The position numbers and the translations under genes were made by a program. Below the pieces are notes generated by a model. The model did no database searches. It saw nothing but the letters and a program-made list of their open reading frames with translations, and was not told the DNA's origin. A stretch of DNA of 64,000 bases from Candidatus Chromulinivoraceae bacterium (lineage in GTDB: Bacteria; Patescibacteriota; Saccharimonadia; Saccharimonadales; Saccharimonadaceae): contig DATIJL010000011.1 in the NCBI GenBank assembly GCA_035478595.1, forward strand, positions 39,594-103,593, written 5' to 3'. Shown one piece after another: positions 7,010-16,314 of this stretch. Every line of letters begins with the position of its first letter. Positions within the stretch are counted from its first letter, which is position 1.

Positions 7010-7336
7010 ATGGAAAAAATAGTTACTTTTTTAGAAGCACGCCAGACAGGTTACCTGCGACTCCCCCGTTTTGCACAGATTAGTATTACTATCCTCTCCC
7101 TTGTTATGGGGGTGGTCGGGCTTGTCGTCACTTTTTCACCGGTTTCCGACCTTGGCATATTACTTCTTCTTGCTTCACTCAGCGTGTTGTCATTGGAATT
7201 TATGTGGGCTAAGCGAACACTACATTACATGCTCAAAAGAATAAGTGACAAAAAGTTCCTTAAGAAGTTTTCGCTCATTGTCGTTCCTATAAGCTTGATT
7301 ATTTTAGCTGTGGTGTGGTTTTTGACTCATCGCTAG
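7010..7336 (+). CDS. PGPGW-like small membrane protein
   Basis: ATG 7010 was chosen over 6947 because AAGGA lies 6 nt before it and because the family starts with a short cytoplasmic helix. The 108-residue product has a basic N-terminus, a paired hydrophobic segment (about 25-65), a charged LEFMWAKRTLHYMLKR stretch, and a last membrane helix before the C-terminus. The layout matches the PGPGW/TIGR02611 family of actinobacterial-type membrane proteins, but the PGPGW turn reads SPVSD here. Function is unknown. Its 3' end overlaps the convergent LexA-like gene by 38 bp. Confidence 0.6.
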   Translation: MEKIVTFLEARQTGYLRLPRFAQISITILSLVMGVVGLVVTFSPVSDLGILLLLASLSVLSLEFMWAKRTLHYMLKRISDKKFLKKFSLIVVPISLIILAVVWFLTHR

Positions 7337-7688
7337 GATGTAATATTTTTAGTGCATTTTGTAGCACTATCGCTTCGCGCTTTGCCCGTTCAGTGCCTTT
7401 TTCCAGACGCTTCTTCAGCTCACGTTCTAGCCACATAATGTGTTCGATGTCAGTCGACTTCTCTATACCTTCCGAGACAACTTCAAGTGAACGGGCAGAG
7501 TTATCTTCTTTGCGAAGCTTACCACAGGCAATGAGACCATCTACGTGCACAGCAACCGTAGAGACAGATTTATAGTCGAGCGCTCGCATGATCTCGCGGT
7601 AACTAGGGCCGTAGCCGTTGCCCTTTATGAAGCCGCTAATATACTCGAATAGCTCTTGCTGCTTTTTACTTGGACGACTTTCGAGCAT
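7299..7688 (-). CDS. LexA-type winged-helix regulator lacking the peptidase domain
   Basis: 129 residues. Residues ~6-70 match the LexA DNA-binding domain (SKKQQELFEYISGFIKGNGYGPSYREI, the recognition helix around SVSTVAVHVDGL, then GKLRKEDNSARSLEV, quoted here in pieces). Full LexA has a C-terminal S24 peptidase that allows RecA-triggered self-cleavage; here it is replaced by a short predicted coiled coil (~80-115). It should therefore bind DNA as a dimer but cannot respond to DNA damage by autocleavage. It overlaps the upstream polymerase-like gene by 23 bp, which implies co-transcription with it. Confidence 0.75.
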   Translation of the reverse strand: MLESRPSKKQQELFEYISGFIKGNGYGPSYREIMRALDYKSVSTVAVHVDGLIACGKLRKEDNSARSLEVVSEGIEKSTDIEHIMWLERELKKRLEKGTERAKREAIVLQNALKILHPSDESKTTPQLK

Positions 7689-8967
7689 ATTCTCCTCCTA
7701 TTGCAACTGCCGCTAATCCCCACCAAATAATAGATACCGTGTCATCTACCCATACAGGTAGGAGTAGCCCGATAAACAGCATACCGATACCGCTTGCAAA
7801 CACTCCAAGCGCCAGCCAATCCGCACGACGTCGCCAAGACTTTATAAGTACTAAAGCCGAGATACTACTAAATAGTACGAGTCCGAACCAACCAGCTTCG
7901 TGTGCAACAAATAAATATTGGTTTTCAATAATTTCAGGACTGCCACTAAAGAGAGACGCCGAACCAGTACTGCCCACACCTTGACCAAGTGGCTGATGAA
8001 CCAACTGCGTGACACCGTTTGCAAGTGAGCTGGCGTGTCCTGCATTAGAGCTGATTGAACTACCACCATTCGGGTTTTCGTGGAGAATAACATTAGAGAC
8101 AAAAGATGTTCCCTTAGCAGCGAATACGCCACCGGCTATAGCAAAAACAATTGCAAAAGTAAGCACCCAAGCCTTTGGTGGTACTTTGCGCATAACCGAA
8201 ACAAACAAAACTATTGCGACCATAATAATAGCCGCAATGAGTGCACTGCGCGAGTAACTCACCCACACAGAAATAGCGGCACATATTGCCAAAACAACCA
8301 CACCAATCCGAATTTTAGTAGATGTAAACCTTTCTCGTTTTCGCACCCATGCGGCCGTCACAAATGCCAACACCATAGCACCATACGCCCCTAACGGGTT
8401 TGGCCCGCGTAGTGTGCTGTTTTCACGAATATAATTTGGATTTTTATCTACTGTAAGGTATGGTTCGATAGTGTTTTTGCCATAGCCGATATGAGAGAGG
8501 ATATCTGCCGGCAGAAATAGTTGTAAAGCGGCAAAACCTACTACTATGGATGCGCCGGCAATACCAATTTGTACAAACAGCTTTCGGTACTGTGGATATG
8601 CCCGAATGGCAACATAGACCAAGCAAAAGAAGAGCAAATAGCGCAGATCGATGGCAAGACCTGCCGCTGTCGCAGCTGCACCTTGGTAGAAAATGGCAAT
8701 CAGAATGAAGTGGAGCGCGGCAAACGCAGCAATGAGTCGAGATAACCAATCACTCCATAGCTCTTTCCATAAACGTCGACGATGGATAACAACTACTGCA
8801 AGAGGAACCGCTATAACCATGAGGATCTCTTTCCATGACTTTATAAACAGTTCAAAATGAGAGAATATCACCCCAAGACTAACGCTTAAAGGTGCGTGCA
8901 GCACAATGCCACCAAAGATTACCATCAGTAGTCCAAGATACGTTTTTTCAAGACGTGTGGGTTTCAT
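7666..8967 (-). CDS. O-antigen ligase / polymerase-like (Wzy_C) membrane protein
   Basis: 433 residues with about eleven hydrophobic segments and one large extracytoplasmic loop (~290-350, GTSFVSNVILHENPNGGSS onward), the layout of the O-antigen ligase/polymerase (Wzy, WaaL) family. The SYSRSA motif before a membrane helix is typical of the family. Such proteins join lipid-linked glycan units outside the membrane. It sits divergently from the polyprenyl-phosphate sugar transferase at 9010, fitting a role in surface polysaccharide assembly. The start is ATG 8967 with a TACACT box 7 nt upstream and no Shine-Dalgarno sequence. Ligase and polymerase cannot be told apart here. Confidence 0.75.
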   Translation of the reverse strand: MKPTRLEKTYLGLLMVIFGGIVLHAPLSVSLGVIFSHFELFIKSWKEILMVIAVPLAVVVIHRRRLWKELWSDWLSRLIAAFAALHFILIAIFYQGAAATAAGLAIDLRYLLFFCLVYVAIRAYPQYRKLFVQIGIAGASIVVGFAALQLFLPADILSHIGYGKNTIEPYLTVDKNPNYIRENSTLRGPNPLGAYGAMVLAFVTAAWVRKRERFTSTKIRIGVVVLAICAAISVWVSYSRSALIAAIIMVAIVLFVSVMRKVPPKAWVLTFAIVFAIAGGVFAAKGTSFVSNVILHENPNGGSSISSNAGHASSLANGVTQLVHQPLGQGVGSTGSASLFSGSPEIIENQYLFVAHEAGWFGLVLFSSISALVLIKSWRRRADWLALGVFASGIGMLFIGLLLPVWVDDTVSIIWWGLAAVAIGGEYARKSSK

Positions 8968-8974
8968 TAACTCT

Positions 8975-8980
8975 AGTGTA
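8975..8980 (-). promoter_or_regulatory. -10 box (TACACT) for the O-antigen ligase-like gene
   Basis: On the minus strand TACACT ends 7 nt before the ATG at 8967. The extended -10 TGGTATAAT of the divergent gene at 9010 lies next to it (8990-8998), making a compact divergent promoter. Confidence 0.45.
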
Positions 8981-9009
8981 GCGGAAAAATGGTATAATAA
9001 CAGCCATAG

Positions 9010-10446
9010 ATGCCGTCTAAAAACACTAAATTCTATAGCCTTATACTTATGATCGCCGATTTTCTGGTGCTTATTATAGCGTTTGGCCTTGCCTATATTG
9101 TACGTGTGCAGTACGATCCCCGCCCCCTCGTAGCCCCTATCTACGCTATAGAGTACTTTACTAGTTTTCTATTTATTGCACCGTTCTGGATATTAGTTTT
9201 CACTTCGCTTGGCCTTTACCAAGCAAACGTATATAACCGTCGCCTGGTTGAATGGGGCAAGATTGCTATTGGCGCGTTTATTGGCATTCTTCTTATCATT
9301 GGCTGGGAATACGTAACCGGCAAGCATATCTTTCCTGCACGTCTCGTTGCCGCGTATGGATTTGGCATCTCTTTTGTAATGGTTCTTTTAGAGCGTGAAT
9401 TCTTGCGGGTGGTTCGAAGTTGGCTGTTTTATCGCAACCGAGGCACCAGTCGTGTACTAATTATCGGTAATTCTCCAGCTACTCGTGATATTGCCGACAA
9501 CCTTTCAGACACCTATCATAGCGGTTATAAAATCGTCGCCATTGCAGGCCCAAAAAAAGCGATACCGCCGGGACTTGAAGTACGCCACTTCACTTCCGCT
9601 GAGCAGGCTCTCGATCATATTAAAGAGCTGAGAATCAGTACTATTATCCAGACGGACTTGTCGGATTCTAGCGAGCGTAATCAAAAGATCTTAAGTGCGG
9701 CCCTTATTAATCATATTAGTTACAGTTTTATTCCTGGCGAGCCAGAATTTTACGCTGGCAAAAATACTGTTGATGTTTTTCTAGGATACCCAATGATCTC
9801 TGTTAGTCAGACGCCGCTTATCGGCTGGGGTGCTATTGCCAAGCAGGTGTTTGACGCTATCGTGTCATTTCTTCTTGTCTTTATCCTCTCACCCGTTTTT
9901 CTTATTCTTATCATTCTACAGAGTATTTTTAACCCAGGACCAATTTTCTACGTAAGTAAACGCCTCAGTAAGTTCTCTGAGCCTGTCGATCTTATTAAAT
10001 TCCGAAGTATGAGTGCAAAATACGGTGGTCGCGATGCTGCAGTTGAATTCCGCGAAATGGGACGAGAAGACTTAGCAAAGGAATATGAAAAAAATCGTAA
10101 GGTTGAAAATGATCCCCGCATTACTAAATTTGGTCGGTTCCTTCGCGCCTCATCGCTCGATGAACTGCCACAGTTATTTAACGTACTGCGTGGCGATTTA
10201 AGCCTTGTCGGCCCACGCCCTATTTTGCCGCAAGAAACTAACTTCTCGCCTACCCGCACCGCCCTGCTGCATAGTGTAAAATCCGGCGTAACAGGCCTAT
10301 GGCAAGTATCAGGCCGCAGCAACTTAAGCTTTGATGAGCGTATTGAACTTGAGTTATTTTATGCACAAAACTGGAGCTTTTGGCTCGATATTAAAATCCT
10401 CTTTAAAACCGTCGCTGTGGTTTTTCGTAAACGCGGAGCAAAATAA
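9010..10446 (+). CDS. Polyprenyl-phosphate sugar-1-phosphate transferase (WbaP/CpsE type)
   Basis: 478 residues. Four N-terminal membrane helices and a nucleotide-binding-like domain (VLIIGNSPATRDIADN, ~150-240) precede a fifth membrane segment and the bacterial sugar transferase domain. The catalytic region is clear: KFRSMSAKYGG, LRASSLDELPQLFNVLRG, SLVGPRP, SGVTGLWQVSGRS. Family enzymes transfer a sugar-1-phosphate from an NDP-sugar to undecaprenyl phosphate, the first committed step of surface glycan synthesis. The stop codon is directly followed by the ATG of a glycosyltransferase, so they form one operon. The promoter has an extended -10 at 8990-8998. Confidence 0.9.
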   Translation: MPSKNTKFYSLILMIADFLVLIIAFGLAYIVRVQYDPRPLVAPIYAIEYFTSFLFIAPFWILVFTSLGLYQANVYNRRLVEWGKIAIGAFIGILLIIGWEYVTGKHIFPARLVAAYGFGISFVMVLLEREFLRVVRSWLFYRNRGTSRVLIIGNSPATRDIADNLSDTYHSGYKIVAIAGPKKAIPPGLEVRHFTSAEQALDHIKELRISTIIQTDLSDSSERNQKILSAALINHISYSFIPGEPEFYAGKNTVDVFLGYPMISVSQTPLIGWGAIAKQVFDAIVSFLLVFILSPVFLILIILQSIFNPGPIFYVSKRLSKFSEPVDLIKFRSMSAKYGGRDAAVEFREMGREDLAKEYEKNRKVENDPRITKFGRFLRASSLDELPQLFNVLRGDLSLVGPRPILPQETNFSPTRTALLHSVKSGVTGLWQVSGRSNLSFDERIELELFYAQNWSFWLDIKILFKTVAVVFRKRGAK

Positions 10447-11577
10447 ATGAAACAGCCAAAAATCGCCATTGTTTGTGAATTTTTGACTGTCATGGGTGGC
10501 GCCGAGCGTGTTGTGTACGAGCTTCACCAGGCATTTCCAGATGCACCAATTTACACGGCTATTTATGATGAAGATCAGGTACTGCCAGAATTTAAAAAGC
10601 TTGATGTGCGAACAACTTGGCTGCAAAAGTTCCCTAAAAAAATCCGCAAAATGTACAAGCTCTTCCCGACTCTTCAAGTAAAGGCGTTTCGCGATCTCGA
10701 CTTAAGCGAGTTCGACATTATCATCACGAGCTCCTACCTTAACGCCAACCAGGTTCGCAAGACCCGCCCAGGCCAGGTACTTATATCGTACTGCCACACG
10801 CCAGCGCGCTACTATTGGAGTCACTACGATGAATATCGTAAACACCCAGGCTACGGCAAACTGGACCCACTCGTTCGTCTGCTTATCCCCTTATTTGTGC
10901 CTCATCAACGCAAGCTCGATTACGAAGCCGCGCAAAATGTCGATGTGTTTATAGCAAACTCTACCGAAACCCAAAAACGCATTAAAAAATATTACGGTAA
11001 ACCATCGACTGTTATTCACCCGCCTGTTGATGTAGATCGTTTTGAACCTGCACGCACACGTGGCAACTATTACATGACCATGGGACGCCAATTGCCCTAT
11101 AAACGATACGACTTAGTGGTTGCTGCTTGCACCAAGCTTGGCGCGCCACTAAAGGTGTTCGGTAATGGACCAGCCCACGATGATCTTACAAAGATTGCCG
11201 GACCAACCGTATCTTTTTATACCGATCGCTTTGGCGATGCCTCTGACGCTGAGCTTGGGAAGGCACTTAACCACGCCAAAGGTTGGATTTACGCAGCAGA
11301 GGAAGATTTTGGCATTGTGCAGGTAGAGGCACTTGCCGCCGGCGCACCCGTTATAACCTATGGTAAGGCTGGCGCATTAGATATTGTGCAAGACGGCGAA
11401 AGCGGAGTATTGTTTTACGAACAATCGGTTAATGCTATTGTAGACGCCATCAAAAAAGCCGAGCAGATTGACTTTCTACCCGGCACGTTGCGCCGTAAGG
11501 CCAAGCGGTTTGATAAGGGAATGTTCCTTACCAAAATCCGCAAGGTTGTTTACGACGCTATTCCACCTACCAAATAA
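10447..11577 (+). CDS. Glycosyltransferase family 4
   Basis: 376 residues with the GT-B fold. N-terminal acceptor domain: IAIVCEFLTVMGGAERVVYEL, with the GGAE motif. C-terminal GT4 motifs: MGRQLPYKRYDLVVAA and the E-x7-E region AAEEDFGIVQVEALAAGAPVI, given in part. It resembles WbaZ-type mannosyl- or rhamnosyltransferases, which add a sugar to a lipid-linked intermediate on the cytoplasmic face. It begins immediately after the stop of the priming transferase, so it probably adds the second sugar. Its stop codon abuts the stop of the convergent gene with no gap. The donor sugar cannot be deduced. Confidence 0.88.
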   Translation: MKQPKIAIVCEFLTVMGGAERVVYELHQAFPDAPIYTAIYDEDQVLPEFKKLDVRTTWLQKFPKKIRKMYKLFPTLQVKAFRDLDLSEFDIIITSSYLNANQVRKTRPGQVLISYCHTPARYYWSHYDEYRKHPGYGKLDPLVRLLIPLFVPHQRKLDYEAAQNVDVFIANSTETQKRIKKYYGKPSTVIHPPVDVDRFEPARTRGNYYMTMGRQLPYKRYDLVVAACTKLGAPLKVFGNGPAHDDLTKIAGPTVSFYTDRFGDASDAELGKALNHAKGWIYAAEEDFGIVQVEALAAGAPVITYGKAGALDIVQDGESGVLFYEQSVNAIVDAIKKAEQIDFLPGTLRRKAKRFDKGMFLTKIRKVVYDAIPPTK

Positions 11578-13404
11578 CTACATCGCTCCGTAGCTAGAGC
11601 CGTATCCACCTGGATAGTTATAGCCCGGCTTGTAGTAGTTCGTGACTTTTAGCAGCTGGTTTGTAGCCGACAATGGACTGTGTGCTGATGCAATATAAAG
11701 TTCGCTTCCACCTTTAGATAGCAAGATGTAGTCATTGCTGAACCATCCGTACGCAGTATAGTCAGATAGCGAGGCAATGGTTTGTGGGTTACTTGCATTT
11801 TTATCACCTACAAGCAGAGTATTCTTGCCATCTCTGTAGTCCGACCAGAATGTATGAGTGCCATCAGGGGATAAGAGATATGTATTTGATTGGCTATAAA
11901 ATTGCGCCTGAGATATATTCAAATCTGCAACCGTTCCATTATACGAATAATACTTAGCATCTCCACCATCGATAGAAACTTTATAGTAAAGAGTTTGCGG
12001 CAACTGTAAGCGTGGTTGTATATCTCCATAACGCTGCATATCAAAATCTTTTATACGCTGTTTGCTACTACCGTCAGGATTTACGCTCATAATCGCAATT
12101 TTATTTTCTGAAGCTTGGTTACTGTAGTAATAGGAGCCGTTAGCAGACCATGAAATTGTGTAGATAACCTTGTCATTTACAATGTAGGGTGTGTTTATCG
12201 AAGCAACGAGGTTATTGTATTGATCACCTATCGAAGCGTTCTGATCTATTGTTGTTAGTGTTCCAGTTTCTGCATCGTAGCTCTTCAAAGCTTGTCGATT
12301 AGCTTGCCAATATTGAACATTGTTACGGTACACATTGTAAATAAAGTGGTGCCCGGACCATCCTACAAGACCCATGCTTACATCACCTTGATCAATAACC
12401 TTAACAGCGCCCGTTTGCGTATCTACAAGATAGAGCTGACCCGCCTGGTCGTTTGTACGGTGTGAAAGAAAGGCAAGATATTTCCAGTCGCGCGATGCAA
12501 GAAGGGAGGTATTGTTCGAATCTTCATTGCCAGTTGCTTTTACAACTACTGCACTATTTGTGCCATCCAGATTTGACTTCATAACATTCAGTACGCCTGT
12601 TTGATTACTTAGATAGTACACACTGCCAGCTGGCGTTAAAGTGAAGTTGTTTTTATCTGGCTGGTCCGTCACTGTAACGGCAACTGAACTTTGGTTGTAG
12701 CCATCTAGGTTTACTGTTCCACTTAGTATTGACTTGTCTGTCGGCAGTACGATGCTTACCATACCCTGATCATCTGTTAAGGCAGACGTATTGCCAACTG
12801 TAATATTTGCCTTGGCAAGCGCTGCCTTTGTAATAACATTGGTAACTTTTATAGATACTTGGCGCCCCGTTGCCGTAGAGCTAATAGCAAGCGATTTTGG
12901 CGCACTTAAAATAGGAACCGTATACGACTGCTCGGTATCTTTATAGTAATTTTTAGCTACCTTCAGCGTGTATTGTCCCACCGGAACATTCGCAACATCG
13001 GCTTCACCTGTTGCAGATGTTTTTGCGGTTTTTCCGGCAATCGAGATATCTGCCTGGCTAACAGGTTTCTTCGTTTCGGCATCGGTAACCACCACATGTA
13101 CGCTCTTTTTTACAAAATTACCTAAAATACCGTAGCGGGTAGTCGGGACAGCACAAAGCACTCCGGCAATGACAAGCAGCGCTAGAAAAATAACGAATGC
13201 CTTACCCTTTTTTGTAGACCACAGTCTTTTAAACCAGTTCTGCTTGCCTACATGCAAATGTTCGCTTGCATGTGAAGTTTCTTCTTCATTAGACTTAGAT
13301 GATTCTGAATCAAGTTCTGTCGAAGGCTCCTGTTCATGCTCAACTTCTATTGGCGTTTCTTTTTCTGCCTCTTCTGCTATTTCTTCGTCTTTATTTTTTG
13401 CCAT
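11578..13404 (-). CDS. Membrane-anchored protein with carboxypeptidase-regulatory-like domains and beta-propeller
   Basis: 608 residues. A very acidic cytoplasmic N-terminus (~1-55) is followed by one membrane helix (~70-90). Outside are two beta-sandwich repeats of the carboxypeptidase-regulatory/PEGA type (KKSVHVVVTDAETKKPVSQA; VSIKVTNVITKAALAKA), and then a TolB/WD40-like propeller from about residue 265, with repeated blades such as GSVYYLSNQTG and GQLYLVDTQTG. It ends in a Gly/Tyr-rich tail. The role is probably binding at the cell surface; no enzyme motif is seen. AAGGGG lies upstream of the ATG. It is transcribed with glmS, 54 nt downstream of it. Confidence 0.65.
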   Translation of the reverse strand: MAKNKDEEIAEEAEKETPIEVEHEQEPSTELDSESSKSNEEETSHASEHLHVGKQNWFKRLWSTKKGKAFVIFLALLVIAGVLCAVPTTRYGILGNFVKKSVHVVVTDAETKKPVSQADISIAGKTAKTSATGEADVANVPVGQYTLKVAKNYYKDTEQSYTVPILSAPKSLAISSTATGRQVSIKVTNVITKAALAKANITVGNTSALTDDQGMVSIVLPTDKSILSGTVNLDGYNQSSVAVTVTDQPDKNNFTLTPAGSVYYLSNQTGVLNVMKSNLDGTNSAVVVKATGNEDSNNTSLLASRDWKYLAFLSHRTNDQAGQLYLVDTQTGAVKVIDQGDVSMGLVGWSGHHFIYNVYRNNVQYWQANRQALKSYDAETGTLTTIDQNASIGDQYNNLVASINTPYIVNDKVIYTISWSANGSYYYSNQASENKIAIMSVNPDGSSKQRIKDFDMQRYGDIQPRLQLPQTLYYKVSIDGGDAKYYSYNGTVADLNISQAQFYSQSNTYLLSPDGTHTFWSDYRDGKNTLLVGDKNASNPQTIASLSDYTAYGWFSNDYILLSKGGSELYIASAHSPLSATNQLLKVTNYYKPGYNYPGGYGSSYGAM

Positions 13405-13458
13405 GGAATCCCCTTGCTTTATGCTGTGATTGTAGGGGTTTTTGCTGGCAAAAACAAG

Positions 13459-15279
13459 CTATTCTACAGTCACACTTTTGGCAAGATTTCGCGGCTGGTC
13501 AACATCGTTTCCACGAGACACCGCAATATAATAGGCAAAGAGCTGCTGAACGACATTCATGGCAATGGGAGCTAGGACATCGAGCTGGGTTTTGACTTGT
13601 ATAGTTACGTCAGCATCTAGCGGCTTTTTGCTATTAGTGATAGCCACAACATGACCGCCGCGGGCGTTAATTTCAGCAAGTCCGCTGACTGACTTGTCAA
13701 ACAACCAACCCTCGGCAAGTAACACAACTTCAAAAAACCTATCGTCAATCAGCGCGATTGGACCGTGTTTTAATTCGCCCGCCGCGTAACCCTCAGCTTG
13801 TATGTACGATATCTCTTTTAGTTTTAACGCGCCTTCAAGCGCCACCGGAAAGAGCGTATCACGACCAAGATAAAGGGCATGTTCGTATTTTGCATACTTC
13901 TTAGCGATCTTAGCAATCTCATCTTTATGAGTTTTTAACACCGATTCGATTTCATTTGGCAACATAGCCAGTTCTTCAATGTATTTGCTGGTTGTCTGCA
14001 GGCCGACACCTTGCGCCTGCGCCACTTGCAAGGCAAACATAGTCATGGCAGCTACCTGCGACGTAAAGGCCTTAGTACTGGCCACTGAGATCTCCGGACC
14101 GGCATGTACATATACACCACCGTCAACTTCGCGGGCAATTGTAGAGCCTACGGCGTTAACAATGCCAAGCGTTTTCACGCCGCGACGTTTAATTTCACGG
14201 AGGCAGGCAAGTGTATCAGCCGTCTCACCCGACTGCGACACAACAAGCGCGACACTATTTTTAGGTAGATGAAACGATCTATAGCGAAGCTCCGATGCCA
14301 CGGCAACCTCTACCATAACGTCGTCTAACAGTTGTTCAATATAATACGACGCCAAAAGGCCAGCATAATACGCCGTGCCGCAACCTATAATCACCACATG
14401 CTCGACCATTCGCAACTCTTCAGTCGTCATATTAAGACCACCGAGCTGAACCCGCTTTTCGTCCGGAATTACCCGCCCGTTTAAAGTTGAGCGCAGAGTA
14501 GTGGGCTGCTCCATAATTTCTTTAAGCAAAAAATGATCATACCCCTGCTTTTGAATCGCCTGTATGTCCACCTCAATCGTCTCAACTTTTGGCGAAATGT
14601 GAACGGCATCTAAATCTTGCAGCTCTACACCGTCTTTAGTGCAGACTGCCATTTCGCCATCGTTAAGATAAATCGCCTGTGACGTGTGGCCAACTAGCGC
14701 AGAGGCATCACTTGCGATAAATATCTCTTCCTTGCCTATACCAATAATTAAGGGGCTTCCCGCCCTCGCAACGACGATTTTTTCCGGCTCGCGAACAGAC
14801 AAAACGGCAATGCCATACGTCCCTGCTACAAGTTTTAACGCCTGCGCCACGGCGTCTTCTAGTTTTGTATCTTTACCATAAAGAGAATCAATTAAAGCCG
14901 TCAGCACCTCGCTATCCGTTTGGCTTGCAAATGTGTGCTTATTTAACTCAGCCCGCAAATCTTTATAGTTTTCAATAATACCGTTATGGACCAGGTAAAT
15001 ATCGCCAGCCTTATGCGGATGCGCATTTATCTCGGACGGTTCGCCATGTGTTGCCCAACGAGTGTGACCAATACCAATAGCGTCCTTTGCTTCGTGAGCC
15101 GCTACTAACTTGCCAAGCTCACTTACTTTACCCTTAGCACGTAAAAGTGTGGCATGCTTTTTAGTATCGAGCGTTACAATGCCGGCAGAGTCATATCCCC
15201 GATATTCCAGCCGCCTCAATCCACTCGTTAGCATGTCCTGCGCTTCACGTTTTCCGATATAACCGACTATTCCGCACAT
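13459..15279 (-). CDS. glmS: Glutamine-fructose-6-phosphate aminotransferase (isomerizing)
   Basis: 606 residues, the full family length. The N-terminal class II glutaminase domain begins MCGIVGYIG, with catalytic Cys2, and has RWATHGEPS and a later HNGIIEN. Two SIS sugar-isomerase domains follow (VVIIGCGTAYYAG; SQSGETADTLA), ending in the typical LAKSVTVE. It makes glucosamine-6-phosphate from fructose-6-phosphate and glutamine, the entry to peptidoglycan and amino-sugar synthesis. AGGGGG precedes the ATG. A sugar nucleotidyltransferase-like gene lies just upstream on the same strand. No glmS ribozyme-like leader is evident in the 54-nt gap. Confidence 0.97.
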   Translation of the reverse strand: MCGIVGYIGKREAQDMLTSGLRRLEYRGYDSAGIVTLDTKKHATLLRAKGKVSELGKLVAAHEAKDAIGIGHTRWATHGEPSEINAHPHKAGDIYLVHNGIIENYKDLRAELNKHTFASQTDSEVLTALIDSLYGKDTKLEDAVAQALKLVAGTYGIAVLSVREPEKIVVARAGSPLIIGIGKEEIFIASDASALVGHTSQAIYLNDGEMAVCTKDGVELQDLDAVHISPKVETIEVDIQAIQKQGYDHFLLKEIMEQPTTLRSTLNGRVIPDEKRVQLGGLNMTTEELRMVEHVVIIGCGTAYYAGLLASYYIEQLLDDVMVEVAVASELRYRSFHLPKNSVALVVSQSGETADTLACLREIKRRGVKTLGIVNAVGSTIAREVDGGVYVHAGPEISVASTKAFTSQVAAMTMFALQVAQAQGVGLQTTSKYIEELAMLPNEIESVLKTHKDEIAKIAKKYAKYEHALYLGRDTLFPVALEGALKLKEISYIQAEGYAAGELKHGPIALIDDRFFEVVLLAEGWLFDKSVSGLAEINARGGHVVAITNSKKPLDADVTIQVKTQLDVLAPIAMNVVQQLFAYYIAVSRGNDVDQPRNLAKSVTVE

Positions 15280-15333
15280 ATGTCCCCCTTATAAAAAGTC
15301 TAATGCACCGGCATGTACGTAGCTGTTCGAACT

Positions 15334-16188
15334 CTAAATATGACCACCTTCTTCTAGCGTCTTAATAAACAACTTGTAGCTTTTAAGGTCATTGACCGCA
15401 ATCCATAGACCCTCCGTAAGCCCTGCAGACCAAAGTGTATTTTCATTCGCGAGGAGAGGAAAGAGCACACTTTCAAAGTCCGTTTTTTCCTCTAGGCTAA
15501 ATAGCTCTCTAAATCGTGGAAAGACCTCAGGCGAAAATACTGTCATACCGGCGTGGGCGGGTATAGGAATAAATGGATACATCTGCGTATCTATGACAGC
15601 ATTATCTTTCACCATCATCCCCGTTGCCGGAGATGCCTGACCCGTACCAAGTACTGCCGTTGCCAGCTTCCCTTGCTTTAAGCCCTCTATATGCGCTTCA
15701 CACATATAGCGCGGGAACGAACCAGGGAAGTTAAGGACAACATCGTCCGGGTTAACGACAATAAGGTTATGATCCTCGGGAATTGATCCATTTTCTAGAG
15801 CGTGTCGAACAGCACCGCCCTTTCCTACTGGATGCTCAGGATCATGGCTATAGGTGATCTCTACGCCAAATGACGAACCATCTCCTATTCGTGCTTCAAT
15901 ACTCCGAGCGTTATGTGAAACGGCCGCGACAAACTTCTTAATACCGGCGTCTCGATACATACGAAGCGTCATTTCTATCATGGTGTCGCCGTTCGGAAGT
16001 TCAAACGCTGTTTTATGAGCCTCGGTACCATCCAGTACAGCACTAAAACGGCTACTTTCACCACCGGCCATTAGTACTACAACAGTTTTATCCGCAAACG
16101 CTTGCCACTCCTCGTTGGTAATAGGTTGTGGTTTATGAAAACTGGCGATTCTTTTCCCTAATTCATCAAGTTCAGACTGTAGCGACAT
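15334..16188 (-). CDS. Sugar nucleotidyltransferase-like protein
   Basis: 284 residues from ATG 16188, which is preceded by GAGAGGG; an upstream in-frame start at 16236 lacks a ribosome binding site. The nucleotide-binding signature VVLMAGGESSRF and a later VVNPDDVVLNFPGS mark a GT-A type nucleotidyltransferase of the GlmU/RmlA kind. It has an extra N-terminal helix of ~35 residues and no left-handed beta-helix acetyltransferase domain. Such enzymes form NDP-sugars from NTP and sugar-1-phosphate. Being next to glmS suggests an amino-sugar substrate, but that is inference. It is divergent from the NUDIX gene at 16315. Confidence 0.75.
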   Translation of the reverse strand: MSLQSELDELGKRIASFHKPQPITNEEWQAFADKTVVVLMAGGESSRFSAVLDGTEAHKTAFELPNGDTMIEMTLRMYRDAGIKKFVAAVSHNARSIEARIGDGSSFGVEITYSHDPEHPVGKGGAVRHALENGSIPEDHNLIVVNPDDVVLNFPGSFPRYMCEAHIEGLKQGKLATAVLGTGQASPATGMMVKDNAVIDTQMYPFIPIPAHAGMTVFSPEVFPRFRELFSLEEKTDFESVLFPLLANENTLWSAGLTEGLWIAVNDLKSYKLFIKTLEEGGHI

Positions 16189-16301
16189 ATATCCCTCTCT
16201 TTTACGAGTTACGTCTTTTAGATTATACCAGTCCATTCTTACGCTACGCCAGCCTACCTCTGTTCTTTATTTTTACAACACCATATTCTAGTGGAGAAGG
16301 C

Positions 16302-16307
16302 TACAAT
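16302..16307 (+). promoter_or_regulatory. -10 box (TACAAT) of NUDIX gene
   Basis: TACAAT ends 7 nt before ATG 16315, with no Shine-Dalgarno sequence between, so a leaderless transcript is likely. Confidence 0.5.
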
Positions 16308-16314
16308 AGACACT

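Noticed and set aside
10354..10677. 107-residue minus-strand ORF across the start of the GT4 gene
   Set aside because: It is antisense to two well-supported glycan genes and has no recognisable motif.
15280..15333. glmS ribozyme or riboswitch ahead of glmS
   Set aside because: Only 54 nt separate the upstream gene from glmS, with no conserved ribozyme core.
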